This document shows positions 28,485 through 37,826 of a DNA stretch of 64,000 bases, in pieces; positions within the stretch are counted from its first letter, which is position 1; each line of letters starts with the position of its first letter. Below the pieces are notes generated by a model. It did not search any database, had not been told where the DNA came from, and saw only the letters and a program-made list of their open reading frames with translations. The translations under genes were made by a program, and so were the position numbers. Source of the DNA: an uncultured Acetobacteraceae bacterium (GTDB lineage: Bacteria > Pseudomonadota > Alphaproteobacteria > Acetobacterales > Acetobacteraceae); contig CALMVO010000122.1 in NCBI GenBank assembly GCA_937873205.1, positions 22,390-86,389 of the forward strand, read 5' to 3'.

Positions 28485-29702
28485 TCAGCCCTTCTGGACG
28501 CGGCCGCGCCAGCCGTGATGGCGCGTGCCGTAGGCCATGGCGGTGGCGGAATGGATGCGGGCGCCGATCAGGGACAGACGGCTGAAGTGGCCACGGCCGT
28601 GCGGCGCCACCGACGCCGCGGCGGGCATTACCGCCTGCGTGGTGACCAGCCGCAGCACCAGGCGGCCATGCGAGCGAACCATCACGTGCCGGCGCTGCAG
28701 CGGGACGGGATCGTCGCCGATCGTCTCGGATGCGAGCAGCATGGCCGGACGGCGGGCCCGCGCGTGCGGCATGACCGGGACTCCCTCCTGCTGGAAGGCC
28801 TGGTCGAGCAAGGCGGTCATCACCGCGCTGCGCTGCGGGTTGCTGCTGGCACCCAGCACCACGCCAATCAGGCGGACGTTGCCGCGCACCGCCGAGGTGA
28901 CCAGGTTGCGGCCGCCGGCGAGCGTGTAGCCGGTCTTGAGCCCGTCGGCGCCGGGATAGGTGATCAGCATCGAATCGTGGTTCATGACCTCGCGGCCATG
29001 GAACATGAAAGCCGGTACCGAAAAGTAGTGATACTGCTCGGGGAAGTCCTGGATCAGGTGCCGGGCCAGGGTTGCGAAGTCGCGGGCGGTGGACACCTGG
29101 TCCGGGTCCGGCAGACCGGAGGCGTTGCGGAAGGTGGTGCTGGTCATGCCGAGCAGGCGCGCCTTCTGCGTCATCAGCTGCGCGAACTGCTGCTCGTCGC
29201 CCTGGGCCAGCAGCTCACCCAGTGCGCAGGCGGCATCGTTCGCCGACTTGGTGACCAGGCCCAGGATCGCCTGCTCGACGGTGAGGTAGCTGCCCGGCAC
29301 CAGGTCGAGCTTGGACGGTTCCATCGATGCGGCGTGGGCGGAGACCGGCACCGCCTGATCGAGCGAGATGCGGTTCTGGCGCAACGCGTCGAAGGCCAGG
29401 TAGAGCGTCATCAGCTTGGTCAGGCTGGCGGGGTAGCGCTGCAGGTCCGGGTTCGCCTGCTGCAGCACGGCGCCGGAGGAGGCGTCCATCACGAAGGTGC
29501 TCAGCTGGCCGACATACTGCGCGCGGGCGGCGACGGGGGTGAGCAGGCCAGCCCCGCCGGCCAGGACCGGAAGGGCGCCGAGCACGGCCAGCATTGTGGT
29601 CCGCAGCATGCCGGTCCGGCGGGACGCCGCGGGACCATGTCCGCGGGCGGGACCGGAGTACGCCAGAGCGATGGCGTGAGGACCCTTGCAGTCCGGAGTC
29701 AT
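28485..29702 (-). CDS. D-alanyl-D-alanine carboxypeptidase (low-molecular-weight PBP)
   Basis: The protein is 405 residues from the ATG at 29702, which has a good GAGGGG site 6 bases before. The membrane-export segment TTMLAVLGALPVLAGGAGLL ends near ARAQ. The serine-peptidase triad of motifs is complete: SLTK in YPASLTKLMTLY, SAN in KSANDAACALGEL, and KTG in DGLKTGYTLAGG. It trims peptidoglycan side chains in the periplasm. The last 110 residues are long, basic and unlike the PBP5 C-terminal domain, ending HHGWRGRVQKG, with no clear amphipathic anchor. A start at 29609 is the alternative. It is transcribed divergently from clpS. Confidence 0.9.
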   Translation of the reverse strand: MTPDCKGPHAIALAYSGPARGHGPAASRRTGMLRTTMLAVLGALPVLAGGAGLLTPVAARAQYVGQLSTFVMDASSGAVLQQANPDLQRYPASLTKLMTLYLAFDALRQNRISLDQAVPVSAHAASMEPSKLDLVPGSYLTVEQAILGLVTKSANDAACALGELLAQGDEQQFAQLMTQKARLLGMTSTTFRNASGLPDPDQVSTARDFATLARHLIQDFPEQYHYFSVPAFMFHGREVMNHDSMLITYPGADGLKTGYTLAGGRNLVTSAVRGNVRLIGVVLGASSNPQRSAVMTALLDQAFQQEGVPVMPHARARRPAMLLASETIGDDPVPLQRRHVMVRSHGRLVLRLVTTQAVMPAAASVAPHGRGHFSRLSLIGARIHSATAMAYGTRHHGWRGRVQKG

Positions 29703-29890
29703 CTGATCCCCCTCGTCGGTGCCAGCGATAGTATGGACGCCCAAACATTTCGTCCAGGTTAATTCGGGGAACGTCAATAGCTTGGCAATGAACCGGGGGC
29801 CGGGTCGGCAACGTAGCGCGAACACGAGGCGCGGCTGGGCGGCAGCGGGCGCGCCGCGCCATCTTCGCCGCGGGGGCTTTCATGGCGGGT

Positions 29891-29896
29891 TTGACA
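29891..29896 (+). promoter_or_regulatory. candidate -35 box for clpS (TTGACA)
   Basis: A perfect TTGACA occurs 71 bases before the chosen clpS start in an otherwise GC-rich gap. No convincing -10 box follows at the usual distance, so the call is weak. If used, transcription would begin near 29925-29930, which favours the ATG at 29968 over the one at 29914. Confidence 0.25.
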
Positions 29897-29967
29897 TCCA
29901 ATATGCTGCCGCCATGCGCTTCGACCACACCTCCCAGGGCTTTCCTCCGGCCGGACGGCCCGCGGCG

Positions 29968-30297
29968 ATGAGCGACGGCGACAAGACCAACACCCCGGAC
30001 TCCCCCAATGTCGGCGTGGTGGTCAAGACGCGGCCGCGGACCCGTAAGCCGGCAATGTACAAGGTCTTGATGCTTAACGACGACTACACGCCGATGGAGT
30101 TCGTCGTGCACGTGCTGGAGCGGTTCTTCCAGAAGTCTCGCGACGAGGCGACCCGCATCATGCTGCACGTCCACAAGCGCGGCGTCGGCGTCTGCGGGGC
30201 CTATACCTACGAGGTGGCCGAGACCAAGGTGACTCAGGTGATGGACCTGGCCCGGCAGAACCAGCATCCGCTGCAATGCACGATCGAGAAGGATTGA
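29968..30297 (+). CDS. clpS: ATP-dependent Clp protease adaptor ClpS
   Basis: The protein is 109 residues from the ATG at 29968. It contains the N-degron binding core [20 protein letters not shown], followed by [20 protein letters not shown] and [15 protein letters not shown], as in known ClpS proteins. ClpS delivers proteins with destabilising N-terminal residues to ClpAP. The clpA gene lies 251 bases downstream on the same strand, the usual alphaproteobacterial pairing. An upstream in-frame ATG at 29914 would add 18 residues that are not conserved-looking. Confidence 0.95.
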   Translation: MSDGDKTNTPDSPNVGVVVKTRPRTRKPAMYKVLMLNDDYTPMEFVVHVLERFFQKSRDEATRIMLHVHKRGVGVCGAYTYEVAETKVTQVMDLARQNQHPLQCTIEKD

Positions 30298-30548
30298 GCG
30301 ACGTCCCAACGCCGCGCCATGGGCGGTCGAGACGTGCCGACCGGGCTCGCAAACCCGCCCCCGATCACCATCTTGATGCCGGCCGTGGCGGTTTGGGACG
30401 TAGCACGGACCACCCTGATGTATACCGGATTTTTACTGGCCTTCTGCTGAATTCCATCCAAGGATGACACGGACGCGACAAGACGGTTGCGACAGGTGGT
30501 CCGGGAGCGGCGGCCAGCTTTGGGTTTGAGCGGCGAAGGAGCGTCAAA

Positions 30549-32888
30549 ATGCTGTCACGCAACCTCGAACAGACGCTGCACCGTGCCCTGTCGCTCGCGG
30601 GCGATCGCCGGCACGAATATGCGACGCTCGAGCATCTGCTGCTGGGATTGGTCGATGACGGAGACGCGGCGACGGTGCTGCGTGCCTGCGGCGTCGACCT
30701 CGACAAGCTGCGCGCGGATCTCACCGAGTTCCTGGACAAGGACCTGGCCGGGCTGGCGTCCGACCGCTCCAGCGAGCCGAAGCCGACCGCGGCGTTCCAG
30801 CGCGTCGTGCAGCGCGCCGCGATCCATGTGCAGTCCTCCGGCCGCGACGAGGTCACGGGCGCCAATGTCCTGGTGGCGCTGTTCTCCGAGCGCGAGAGCC
30901 ACGCGGTCTATTTCCTGCAGCTGCAGGACATGACCCGGCTCGACGCGGTCAATTTCATCAGCCACGGCATCGCCAAGGCGCCCGGACGCACCGCGTCGCG
31001 GCCGGCTACCGGCCAGGCGAGCGGCAGCGACGGTCCCGAGAACGAGCGCGAGGAGCGCGGCCGCGGCAACGCCAAGCAGCAGGACGGGCTGTCCGCCTAT
31101 TGCGTGAACCTCAACAAGAAGGCGCTCGCCGGCAAGATCGACCCGCTGATCGGCCGTGACCAGGAGATCGAGCGCACCATCCAGATCCTGTGCCGGCGCA
31201 CCAAGAACAACCCGCTCTACGTGGGCGATCCGGGCGTCGGCAAGACCGCGATCGCCGAGGGGCTGGCCAAGCGGATCGTCGAGAACGACGTGCCGGAGGT
31301 GCTGGCCAAGTCGACCATCTACGCGCTCGACATGGGAGCGCTGCTGGCCGGCACCCGCTACCGCGGCGACTTCGAGGAGCGGCTGAAGGCGGTCGTGACC
31401 GAGCTCGAGGCCAACCCCGGTGGTATCCTGTTCATCGACGAGATCCATACCGTGATCGGTGCCGGAGCCACCTCGGGCGGCGCCATGGACGCCTCGAACC
31501 TGCTGAAGCCGGCGCTGGCCCAGGGCACGCTGCGCTGCATCGGGTCCACGACCTACAAGGAGTTCCGGCAGCACTTCGAGAAGGACCGGGCGCTGGTGCG
31601 GCGGTTCCAGAAGATCGACGTCAACGAGCCGTCGGTCGAGGATGCGGTCAAGATCCTGCGCGGGCTCAAGGTCAACTACGAGAAGCACCACAAGGTGTCC
31701 TACACCGACGATGCGATCCGCGCCGCGGTCGAACTGGCCGTGAAGTACATCCACGACCGCAAGCTTCCCGACAAGGCGATCGACGTGATCGACGAGGCCG
31801 GCGCGTCGCGGATGCTCCAGCCGGAGGAGAAGCGCCGCAAGGTGGTGACGCTGCGCGACGTCGAGGAGATCGTGGCAAAGATTGCCCGCATTCCGCCAAA
31901 GAGCGTATCGGCGGACGACAAGGAGACCCTGCGTTCGCTGGAGCGCGACCTGAAGTCGATGGTATTCGGCCAGGACCGCGCCATCGAGGCGTTGGCGGCG
32001 GCGATCAAGCTGTCCCGTGCCGGGTTGCGCGAGGCCGAGAAGCCGATCGGCAACTACTTGTTCTCAGGACCGACCGGCGTCGGCAAGACCGAGGTGGCCA
32101 AGCAGCTGGCCTCGACGCTCGGCATCGAGCTGATCCGCTTCGACATGTCTGAATACATGGAGCGGCACTCGATCTCGCGGCTGATCGGGGCACCCCCGGG
32201 CTATGTCGGCTTCGACCAGGGCGGGTTGCTCACGGACAGCATCGACCAGCACCCGCACGCGGTGCTGCTGCTGGACGAGATCGAGAAGGCGCATGTCGAC
32301 CTCTACAACATCCTGCTGCAGGTGATGGACCACGGGAAGCTTACCGACCATAACGGCAAGACGGTCGATTTCAGGAACGTCATCCTGATCATGACCACGA
32401 ATGCCGGTGCGGCCGACCTCACCCGCGAGGCGATCGGCTTCGGGCGCGACAACCGCGCCGGCGAGGACGAGGAGGCGATCAAGCGCATCTTCACGCCGGA
32501 GTTTCGCAACCGGCTGGACGCCATCATCCCGTTCGCCGGCCTGACCCCGGAGATCGTCGGCCGCGTGGTGGAAAAGTTCGTCCTCCAGCTCGAGGCGCAG
32601 CTCGCCGATCGCAACGTGACCATCGAGGTGTCGTCGTCGGCCAAGGAATGGCTGGCCGAACGTGGCTACGACAGACTCTATGGCGCCCGTCCGCTGGCCC
32701 GCGTGATCCAGGAGCACATCAAGAAGCCGCTGGCAGAGGAGCTGCTGTTCGGGTCCCTGGTGCATGGCGGCGCCGTGAAGGTGACGCTGAAGGACGGGAA
32801 GCTCGCCTTCGACTTCATCGAGAACCCCGCACCGATGCCCGAGCCGGAAGAGGACGGCTCCGAGCGCGAGGCGGAGATCGCCGACTAG
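30549..32888 (+). CDS. clpA: ATP-dependent Clp protease ATP-binding subunit ClpA
   Basis: This is a 779-residue Hsp100 unfoldase. The N-domain ([19 protein letters not shown]...) binds ClpS. AAA module 1 has Walker A GDPGVGKT and Walker [10 protein letters not shown]. Module 2 has [15 protein letters not shown] and [11 protein letters not shown]. The ClpP-contact loop region and the C-terminal [22 protein letters not shown] are present. It unfolds substrates for ClpP. The linker after the N-domain (residues about 145-180) is enriched in Gly, Ser, Glu and Arg. The TAG stop at 32886-32888 is supplied by the left edge of a half copy of the MITE-like element. Confidence 0.96.
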   Translation: MLSRNLEQTLHRALSLAGDRRHEYATLEHLLLGLVDDGDAATVLRACGVDLDKLRADLTEFLDKDLAGLASDRSSEPKPTAAFQRVVQRAAIHVQSSGRDEVTGANVLVALFSERESHAVYFLQLQDMTRLDAVNFISHGIAKAPGRTASRPATGQASGSDGPENEREERGRGNAKQQDGLSAYCVNLNKKALAGKIDPLIGRDQEIERTIQILCRRTKNNPLYVGDPGVGKTAIAEGLAKRIVENDVPEVLAKSTIYALDMGALLAGTRYRGDFEERLKAVVTELEANPGGILFIDEIHTVIGAGATSGGAMDASNLLKPALAQGTLRCIGSTTYKEFRQHFEKDRALVRRFQKIDVNEPSVEDAVKILRGLKVNYEKHHKVSYTDDAIRAAVELAVKYIHDRKLPDKAIDVIDEAGASRMLQPEEKRRKVVTLRDVEEIVAKIARIPPKSVSADDKETLRSLERDLKSMVFGQDRAIEALAAAIKLSRAGLREAEKPIGNYLFSGPTGVGKTEVAKQLASTLGIELIRFDMSEYMERHSISRLIGAPPGYVGFDQGGLLTDSIDQHPHAVLLLDEIEKAHVDLYNILLQVMDHGKLTDHNGKTVDFRNVILIMTTNAGAADLTREAIGFGRDNRAGEDEEAIKRIFTPEFRNRLDAIIPFAGLTPEIVGRVVEKFVLQLEAQLADRNVTIEVSSSAKEWLAERGYDRLYGARPLARVIQEHIKKPLAEELLFGSLVHGGAVKVTLKDGKLAFDFIENPAPMPEPEEDGSEREAEIAD

Positions 32889-32946
32889 AGGATGATCCGA
32901 TCGCTTAGGCTCACGGATCATCCTCTAACTTGTTGTTCTGACGAGC
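32885..32946 (+). mobile_element. MITE-like element, copy B (left half only)
   Basis: The sequence runs from CTAGAGGATGATCCG through the first hairpin and the linker AACTTGTTGTTCTGACGAGC, then switches to unrelated sequence. The second hairpin and right terminal repeat are missing. Its first TAG is the clpA stop codon. The remaining hairpin could act as a terminator for clpA. Confidence 0.85.
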
Positions 32947-32971
32947 CCGGGGCGGGGGCCGGACCCCTGCC

Positions 32972-33847
32972 CTACTCGGCCTCGAGTTGCCGCCTCGCTT
33001 CCTCGAGGTCGCCCTCGGGCGGCGGCCGCGAGAGGGCCATCCGCTCCAGCGCGTGGATCATCGCCTCGACGACGACGAGGTGCGCGTACCATTTGTGGTC
33101 TGCCGGCACGACGAACCATGGCGCGTCGGACGTCGCGGTGGCAGCGATCGCGTCCTCGTAGGCCTCCTGGTAAGCGTCCCAGTGCTGCCGCTCCGCAAGG
33201 TCGGCGGCGCTGAACTTCCAGTTCTTCTCCGGGTCATCGAGACGGGCCAGGAACCGTTGACGCTGCTCCTCCTTCGAGACGTGCAGAAAGAATTTCAGGG
33301 TGACGGTGCCCTGCCGGCCCAGATAGGCCTCGAAGTTGCGGATGTCGCGATAGCGGTGGCGCCACAATTTGTGGCCGGGCTTCCGGCCCGGCAGATGCTG
33401 ATGATCGAGCAGCTCGGGATGGACGCGGGTGACCAGCACCTCCTCGTAATGGCTGCGGTTGAAGATGCCGATATGGCCGCGCCGCGGCAGCGCCGCGCTG
33501 ATGCGCCACAGGAAGCCGTGGCTGAGCTCGACCGGACCAGGCTGCTTGAACGAGACCACATCAACGCCCTGCGGGTTCACCCCGGACAGCACGTGCTTGA
33601 TGGTGCCATCCTTGCCGGCGGCATCCATCGCCTGGAAGATCGCGAGCAGGGCCCAGCGCCCATCGGCATACAGCTCGGCCTGCAGGGCCGCGAGTCGCTC
33701 GACCCCTTCCTGCAGCAGCGCCCGACCCTCGTCCCCGTCGACCGGCAGGCCGTCCTTGTCGGCCGGATCGCGATCGGACAGACGGAAATGCTTGCCCGAT
33801 GCGACCCGGTAGCGCTTCAGCAGCGTCTTGCGGAGACTCGGGTCCAT
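32972..33847 (-). CDS. ppk2: polyphosphate kinase 2 family protein
   Basis: This 291-residue protein is a P-loop kinase of the PPK2 family: Walker A-like FQAMDAAGKDGTIKHV, HIGIFNRSHYEEVLVTRVHPE (with the Asn-Arg-Ser-His lid region), and the C-terminal WKFSAADLAERQHWDAYQEAYE and WFVVPADHKWYAHLVV. PPK2 enzymes phosphorylate nucleotides with polyphosphate. Class I, which acts on nucleoside diphosphates, is likely from the single domain, but the class is inference. It is convergent with clpA, with element copy B between them. The SDR gene ends one base before it starts, so they probably share a transcript. Confidence 0.92.
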   Translation of the reverse strand: MDPSLRKTLLKRYRVASGKHFRLSDRDPADKDGLPVDGDEGRALLQEGVERLAALQAELYADGRWALLAIFQAMDAAGKDGTIKHVLSGVNPQGVDVVSFKQPGPVELSHGFLWRISAALPRRGHIGIFNRSHYEEVLVTRVHPELLDHQHLPGRKPGHKLWRHRYRDIRNFEAYLGRQGTVTLKFFLHVSKEEQRQRFLARLDDPEKNWKFSAADLAERQHWDAYQEAYEDAIAATATSDAPWFVVPADHKWYAHLVVVEAMIHALERMALSRPPPEGDLEEARRQLEAE

Positions 33848-33848
33848 C

Positions 33849-34604
33849 TCAGCCGTCGCGGCGCTTGACGGTGAGCGCCGCCGGGCCCTGCGTCACCGGC
33901 ATCATCTCGATCCGGTTGACGTTGACCCGCGCCGGCAGGCCGATCACCCAGGCGATGGTCTCGGCGATGTCCTCCGGCAGCAGCGGATCGGCGTTGCGGT
34001 AGACCGCCTCGGCCTTGGCATCGTCGCCGAAACGGACGTTGCTGAACTCGCTGCCGCCGACCAGGCCGGGCTCGATGTTGGTGACGCGGACGCCGGTGCC
34101 GACCAGGTCGGCCTTCAGGTTGCCGACGAACTGCGCCACGAACGCCTTCGTGCCGCCATAGACGTGGCCGCCCGGGTAGGGGTAGGTGCCGGCGATGCTG
34201 CCGATGGTGACGACGTGGCCGCGATCGCGCGCGACCATGCCCGGCAGCAGGGCCCGCACCGGCCCCAGCACGCCGCCGATGTTGGTCTCGACCATGCGCG
34301 TCCAGTCCAGGGGATCGCATTCCCAGGCCGGCCCCAGCCCCAGCGCCAGCCCGGCATTGGCGATCAGAACGTCGATGGCGCGCCAGCCGTCCGGCAGCGA
34401 GCCCGGCAGAGCGGCCACGGCGTCGCGATCGGTGACGTCGAGCGGCACGCCCAGCAGGTTCGGGCCCAGCTCCGCGGCCAGCGTCTGCAGCCGTTCGGCG
34501 CGGCGCCCGGTGGCGACCACGCGGTTGCCGTCCGCCACCAGCCGCCGCGCGGTGGCGCGGCCGAAGCCGGCGGTGGCGCCGGTGATGAAGACTGTCAGAC
34601 CCAT
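33849..34604 (-). CDS. short-chain dehydrogenase, YdfG-like (3-hydroxy acid dehydrogenase)
   Basis: This 251-residue SDR starts at the ATG at 34604 (MGLTVFITGATAGFGRATAR). The cofactor motif TGATAGFG with a downstream Arg-rich loop (TGRRAERL) suggests NADP. The catalytic Ser-Tyr-Lys set is visible in GSIAGTYPYPGGHVYGGTKAF. The late segment NIEPGLVGGSEFSNVRFGDD and the C-terminal VNRIEMMPVTQ match YdfG, which oxidises L-allo-threonine and 3-hydroxy acids. The exact substrate is inference. It is coupled to the PPK2 gene downstream. Confidence 0.9.
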   Translation of the reverse strand: MGLTVFITGATAGFGRATARRLVADGNRVVATGRRAERLQTLAAELGPNLLGVPLDVTDRDAVAALPGSLPDGWRAIDVLIANAGLALGLGPAWECDPLDWTRMVETNIGGVLGPVRALLPGMVARDRGHVVTIGSIAGTYPYPGGHVYGGTKAFVAQFVGNLKADLVGTGVRVTNIEPGLVGGSEFSNVRFGDDAKAEAVYRNADPLLPEDIAETIAWVIGLPARVNVNRIEMMPVTQGPAALTVKRRDG

Positions 34605-34648
34605 GCGTGCCTCCGTGATCGCTGCCGAAACGGCCGCCGTCGCCGCGA

Positions 34649-34888
34649 TCATGGCGTCGTCGGGGACGTCACCATTTGCGCGAGCTCGGCCTGGCCGGCA
34701 AGCTTGGACCCGCCCGGGCCATAGAGGCGGAGGTCCAGCCAGGACGGGGCTGGCAGCAGCGCCGCGGCACGGCGCAGTGCCGCCCCCTCGGTTCCGAAAT
34801 ACTCCTGCCGCTCCCGCGACGCCGGCCGCCCGCCGGGCATCGGGATCGCCGGCACCGGGCTCTCGAGGTAGGCGAGAATGAACGGCAT
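34649..34888 (-). CDS. small hypothetical protein (79 aa)
   Basis: The ORF encodes a 79-residue soluble protein starting MPFILAYLESPVPAIPMPGG, with a Trp-Leu-Asp-Leu segment (SWLDLRLYGPGG) and an Ala/Leu-rich middle helix. No family is recognised. It lies 44 bases upstream of the SDR gene on the same strand and has genome-like codon use. A non-coding GC-rich frame cannot be excluded. Confidence 0.5.
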   Translation of the reverse strand: MPFILAYLESPVPAIPMPGGRPASRERQEYFGTEGAALRRAAALLPAPSWLDLRLYGPGGSKLAGQAELAQMVTSPTTP

Positions 34889-34986
34889 GGCGATCCTGGC
34901 TCACGCGATGAGACAGGGTTACCCGGGTGGCCCGCGAGCGCAACCGGACTTGCGCTGCCCCCTGACTGCGCCCCATCTGCGCGCCT

Positions 34987-35568
34987 ATGGGGACCTTCGA
35001 TGACGAACCGGCTGCCGGCCTGACCGGACAGCTGCTGATCGCGATGCCGTCGCTGCTGGACCGCGCGTTCCAGCAGACCGTGGTGTTCCTGTGCGCCCAT
35101 TCGGCCGAGGACGGCGCGATGGGCCTGGTGGTGAACCGTCGGCTGGCGGAGCCGGGCTTCGACGACCTGCTGGCGCAGCTGGAGATCGCGCCGGCGCCGC
35201 CGCGGCGCCGCATCGCGCTGTGCGCCGGCGGCCCGGTGGAGAATTCGCGCGGCTTCGTGCTGCACAGCAGCGACTGGAGCGGCTCCGGCAGCCTCGTGGT
35301 CGACGACGACGTCGTGCTCACCGCCAGCCTCGACGTGCTGCGCGAGATTGCCGACGGCCAGGGGCCGCGGCAGGCGCTGCTGGCGCTGGGCCACGCCGCC
35401 TGGGGACCGGGCCAGCTCGAGGCCGAGATCCGGCAGAACGCCTGGCTGACCGCGCCGCCGACCGATGCGATCGTGTTCGGCAGCGATCACGACCGGAAGT
35501 GGCATCGGGCCTTCGCGGCGCTGGGGGTCGACCCGATGCGGCTAGTGGGCGACGTCGGCAACGCCTGA
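34987..35568 (+). CDS. YqgE/AlgH family protein
   Basis: This 193-residue protein matches the AlgH/UPF0301 family: LTGQLLIAMPSLLDRAFQQTV near the start, HSAEDGAMGLVVNRRL, the CAGGPVENSRGFVLHS block and LGHAAWGPGQLEAEI. The family fold is known but the function is unclear; AlgH was first described as a regulator of alginate in Pseudomonas. It stands alone, convergent with the HAD gene (15-base gap). Confidence 0.92.
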   Translation: MGTFDDEPAAGLTGQLLIAMPSLLDRAFQQTVVFLCAHSAEDGAMGLVVNRRLAEPGFDDLLAQLEIAPAPPRRRIALCAGGPVENSRGFVLHSSDWSGSGSLVVDDDVVLTASLDVLREIADGQGPRQALLALGHAAWGPGQLEAEIRQNAWLTAPPTDAIVFGSDHDRKWHRAFAALGVDPMRLVGDVGNA

Positions 35569-35583
35569 GGCGGCGGGCCGCCG

Positions 35584-36438
35584 CTACCAGACGAAGCGCG
35601 GCACCGTCGCCGCCGGAGCGAGCCCGGCGGCGCGCGCCTCGGCCTCGGCGAGGGCGGTGTCGCCGCCCAGCAGCTCGCCGTGGATGCCGCCCAGCACCCA
35701 GCAGCCGTCCAGGCGGGCGGCGCGGGCGCCGGCGATGTCGGTGGCCAGGCTGTCGCCGATCGCCAGGATGCGGGCGTCCGGGACGCCCAGCATGCGGCGC
35801 ACGGGCTCGTAGATCTCGGGATAGGGCTTGCCGAGCTGGCGGACCTCGCCGCCCAGCTCGGCATAGTGGCGGGCGAGCAGCCCGGCGCAGATCAGACGCT
35901 GGCCGCCACGCACCACCTCCAGGTCCGGATTGGCACAGGCCATCGGCAGCCGGTGGGCGGCGCAGTCGCGCAAGCTCGGCAGGTAGGGGGCGATTTCGGT
36001 CTCGCCGGCCGCGTCGTCCGGCCCGGTATTCAGCACGAAGTCGGCCTCGGCCGGACTCGCCACCCGGGTCTGCGGCAGCCCCTCGAACAGGCCGGCATCC
36101 TTGGCCGGGCCCAGGTGCCAAACGCGGGGGCCGAGGGCGGCGAACCACGGGTCGGTGCGGTCGATCAGCGCCAGACGCGTCGCCTCGCCGCTGGTGAGCA
36201 GGCCGTCATAGGTGTGGTCCGGAATGCCGAGCCGGCGCAGGGTCTCCTGCACCGCGGCCCGCCGGCGCGGCGCGTTCGACAGCAGCACGATGCGGGCGCC
36301 GCCGGCGCGCAGCCGGGTCAGGCAGTCGACGGCGCCGGGGTAGGCGGCGACGCCGTCATGCACCACGCCCCACAGATCGACGATGAAGCCGTCATAGCGG
36401 GCGGCCAGCGCCGCCATGCCGCGCTCGTGCCGCATCAT
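35584..36438 (-). CDS. TIGR01459-family HAD-superfamily hydrolase
   Basis: This 284-residue protein begins with the HAD nucleophile motif FIVDLWGVVHDG. LLSNAPRRRAAV supplies motif II, and LGKPYPEIYEPVRR plus ILAIGDSLATDIAGARAARL carry motifs III and IV. The type IIA cap insertion between motifs II and III is present. TIGR01459 members are presumed phosphatases of unknown substrate. It overlaps the pyrD start by four bases (pyrD stop/HAD start ATGA on the minus strand), so the two are co-translated. Confidence 0.9.
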   Translation of the reverse strand: MMRHERGMAALAARYDGFIVDLWGVVHDGVAAYPGAVDCLTRLRAGGARIVLLSNAPRRRAAVQETLRRLGIPDHTYDGLLTSGEATRLALIDRTDPWFAALGPRVWHLGPAKDAGLFEGLPQTRVASPAEADFVLNTGPDDAAGETEIAPYLPSLRDCAAHRLPMACANPDLEVVRGGQRLICAGLLARHYAELGGEVRQLGKPYPEIYEPVRRMLGVPDARILAIGDSLATDIAGARAARLDGCWVLGGIHGELLGGDTALAEAEARAAGLAPAATVPRFVW

Positions 36439-37499
36439 CGCAGCGACTGCCGCGCGGCCTCGACGGAGTCGAGGCCGGCATCGGCGAGCGCCTGGCGCAG
36501 CTCCCGCTTCAGCCGGCGCAGCAGGCCCGGCCCCTCATAGGCGAAGCTGGTATAGACCTGCACCAGGTCGGCGCCGGCGCGCAGCCGCTGCAGGATGTCG
36601 GCGCCGCTCTCGATGCCGCCGCAGCCGATCAGCGTGAGGCGACCGGCGGACAGCCGCGACACCTCGGCCAGCATGGCGGTGGCGCGGGCGCGCAGCGGCC
36701 GGCCGGACAAGCCGCCGGCCTCGCCGGCATGGCGGCCTGTCAGGCCCGGCGGCCGCGCCAGCAGGGTGTTGGAGACGATCAGCCCGTCGATGCCTGCGGC
36801 GACCGCGGTCTCGACGATGCCGCTGAGCGCCGCGTCCTCGAGGTCGGGCGCCAGCTTGACCAGCAGCGGCGTGCGCAGCGCCCCCCGCGCGGCGACGATC
36901 GCGTGCAGCAGCCCGCCCAGCCGTTCGACCCGCTGCAGGTCGCGCAGGCCGGGCGTGTTCGGCGAGGACAGGTTGATCACCAGGTAGTCGACCAGCGGCG
37001 CCAGGCGCCGCACCGCGTGGGCGTAGTCGGCCTCGGGGTCGGCGCCCTCCTTGTTGATGCCGAGGTTGGCGCCGAGCGGCGCGCCCAGCGATGGGCCGCC
37101 ACGGAGGCCGCTCAGCCGGGCCTCGAACACGTCGAGCCCCTGGTTGTTGAAGCCCATGCGGTTGATCACGGCGCCGGCCGCGGGCAGCCGGAACAGCCGC
37201 GGCCGCGGGTTGCCGGGCTGCGGCCGCGGCGTGACGGTGCCGGCCTCGACGAGACCGAAGCCAAGCCGGGCCAGCGGGCGCATCACCCGCGCATCCTTGT
37301 CGAAGCCGGCGGCGAGGCCGATCGGGTTGGCGAAGGCGAGCCCCATCGCCCGGACGCCGAGCCCGGCATCGTCGGCGGTCGCACCGCGTCCGGCGAGGCC
37401 GAGCGACAGCGCGGCCAGGGCCAGATCGTGGGCGCGTTCCGGCGGCAGCCGGCGCAGCACCGGCTGGGACAGGCGCATGGCGGCGGTCTGCAGCATCAT
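36435..37499 (-). CDS. pyrD: dihydroorotate dehydrogenase (quinone), class 2
   Basis: The 354-residue protein starts at 37499 (or the adjacent ATG at 37496): MMLQTAAMRLSQPVLRRLPP, the membrane-associating N-terminal helix typical of class 2 enzymes. FMN and substrate motifs are AGFDKDARVMRPL, INRMGFNNQG and INLSSPNTPGLRDLQ, whose serine is the catalytic base. The C-terminal LIGCGGIESGADILQRLRAGA binds FMN phosphate. It oxidises dihydroorotate with quinone in pyrimidine synthesis. The downstream TIGR01459 gene overlaps its stop. Confidence 0.95.
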   Translation of the reverse strand: MMLQTAAMRLSQPVLRRLPPERAHDLALAALSLGLAGRGATADDAGLGVRAMGLAFANPIGLAAGFDKDARVMRPLARLGFGLVEAGTVTPRPQPGNPRPRLFRLPAAGAVINRMGFNNQGLDVFEARLSGLRGGPSLGAPLGANLGINKEGADPEADYAHAVRRLAPLVDYLVINLSSPNTPGLRDLQRVERLGGLLHAIVAARGALRTPLLVKLAPDLEDAALSGIVETAVAAGIDGLIVSNTLLARPPGLTGRHAGEAGGLSGRPLRARATAMLAEVSRLSAGRLTLIGCGGIESGADILQRLRAGADLVQVYTSFAYEGPGLLRRLKRELRQALADAGLDSVEAARQSLR

Positions 37500-37588
37500 G
37501 CGCCCGTCCTGCCGCATGACGGCTGCCATGGAAAGGGCGGGACGGCGCCGCGCTTGTCAGCAGACGGCCTGGGGGCGATCCTGCGGCC

Positions 37589-37813
37589 ATGTGGAACGAG
37601 CCCTACCTCGAGACCTGCTGCCGGTCGGCGCTGCACCGCCTCCGGCTGTGCGGCGGGTCCGGACGCCCGGACGCGCATCGCGAGGAGCTGAAGGACGCGC
37701 GCTGCCTGGACCGGCTGCGCGAGCTGGGCTTGGCCGAGCACCAGGGTGACCGCTACCGCATCACGCCGGCCGGGCAGGCGCGGCATCAGCTCGAGATCAT
37801 GAAGAGCGCGTGA
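37589..37813 (+). CDS. small conserved-looking hypothetical protein (74 aa)
   Basis: A 74-residue soluble protein with the pattern CLDRLRELGLAEHQGDRYRITPAGQARH, which reads like the recognition-helix-plus-wing end of a small winged-helix domain. Two adjacent cysteines (ETCCRS) are near the N-terminus. No family name is recognised. It is divergent from pyrD (89-base gap) and ends 13 bases before the LexA-like regulator, so the two may be co-expressed. Confidence 0.65.
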   Translation: MWNEPYLETCCRSALHRLRLCGGSGRPDAHREELKDARCLDRLRELGLAEHQGDRYRITPAGQARHQLEIMKSA

Positions 37814-37826
37814 GAGGCGGCGCGCG

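Noticed and set aside
33849-35321. Apparent 490-residue SDR protein
   Set aside because: Only the part from the ATG at 34604 is SDR-like; the rest is an alternative frame of the AlgH and small-protein region.
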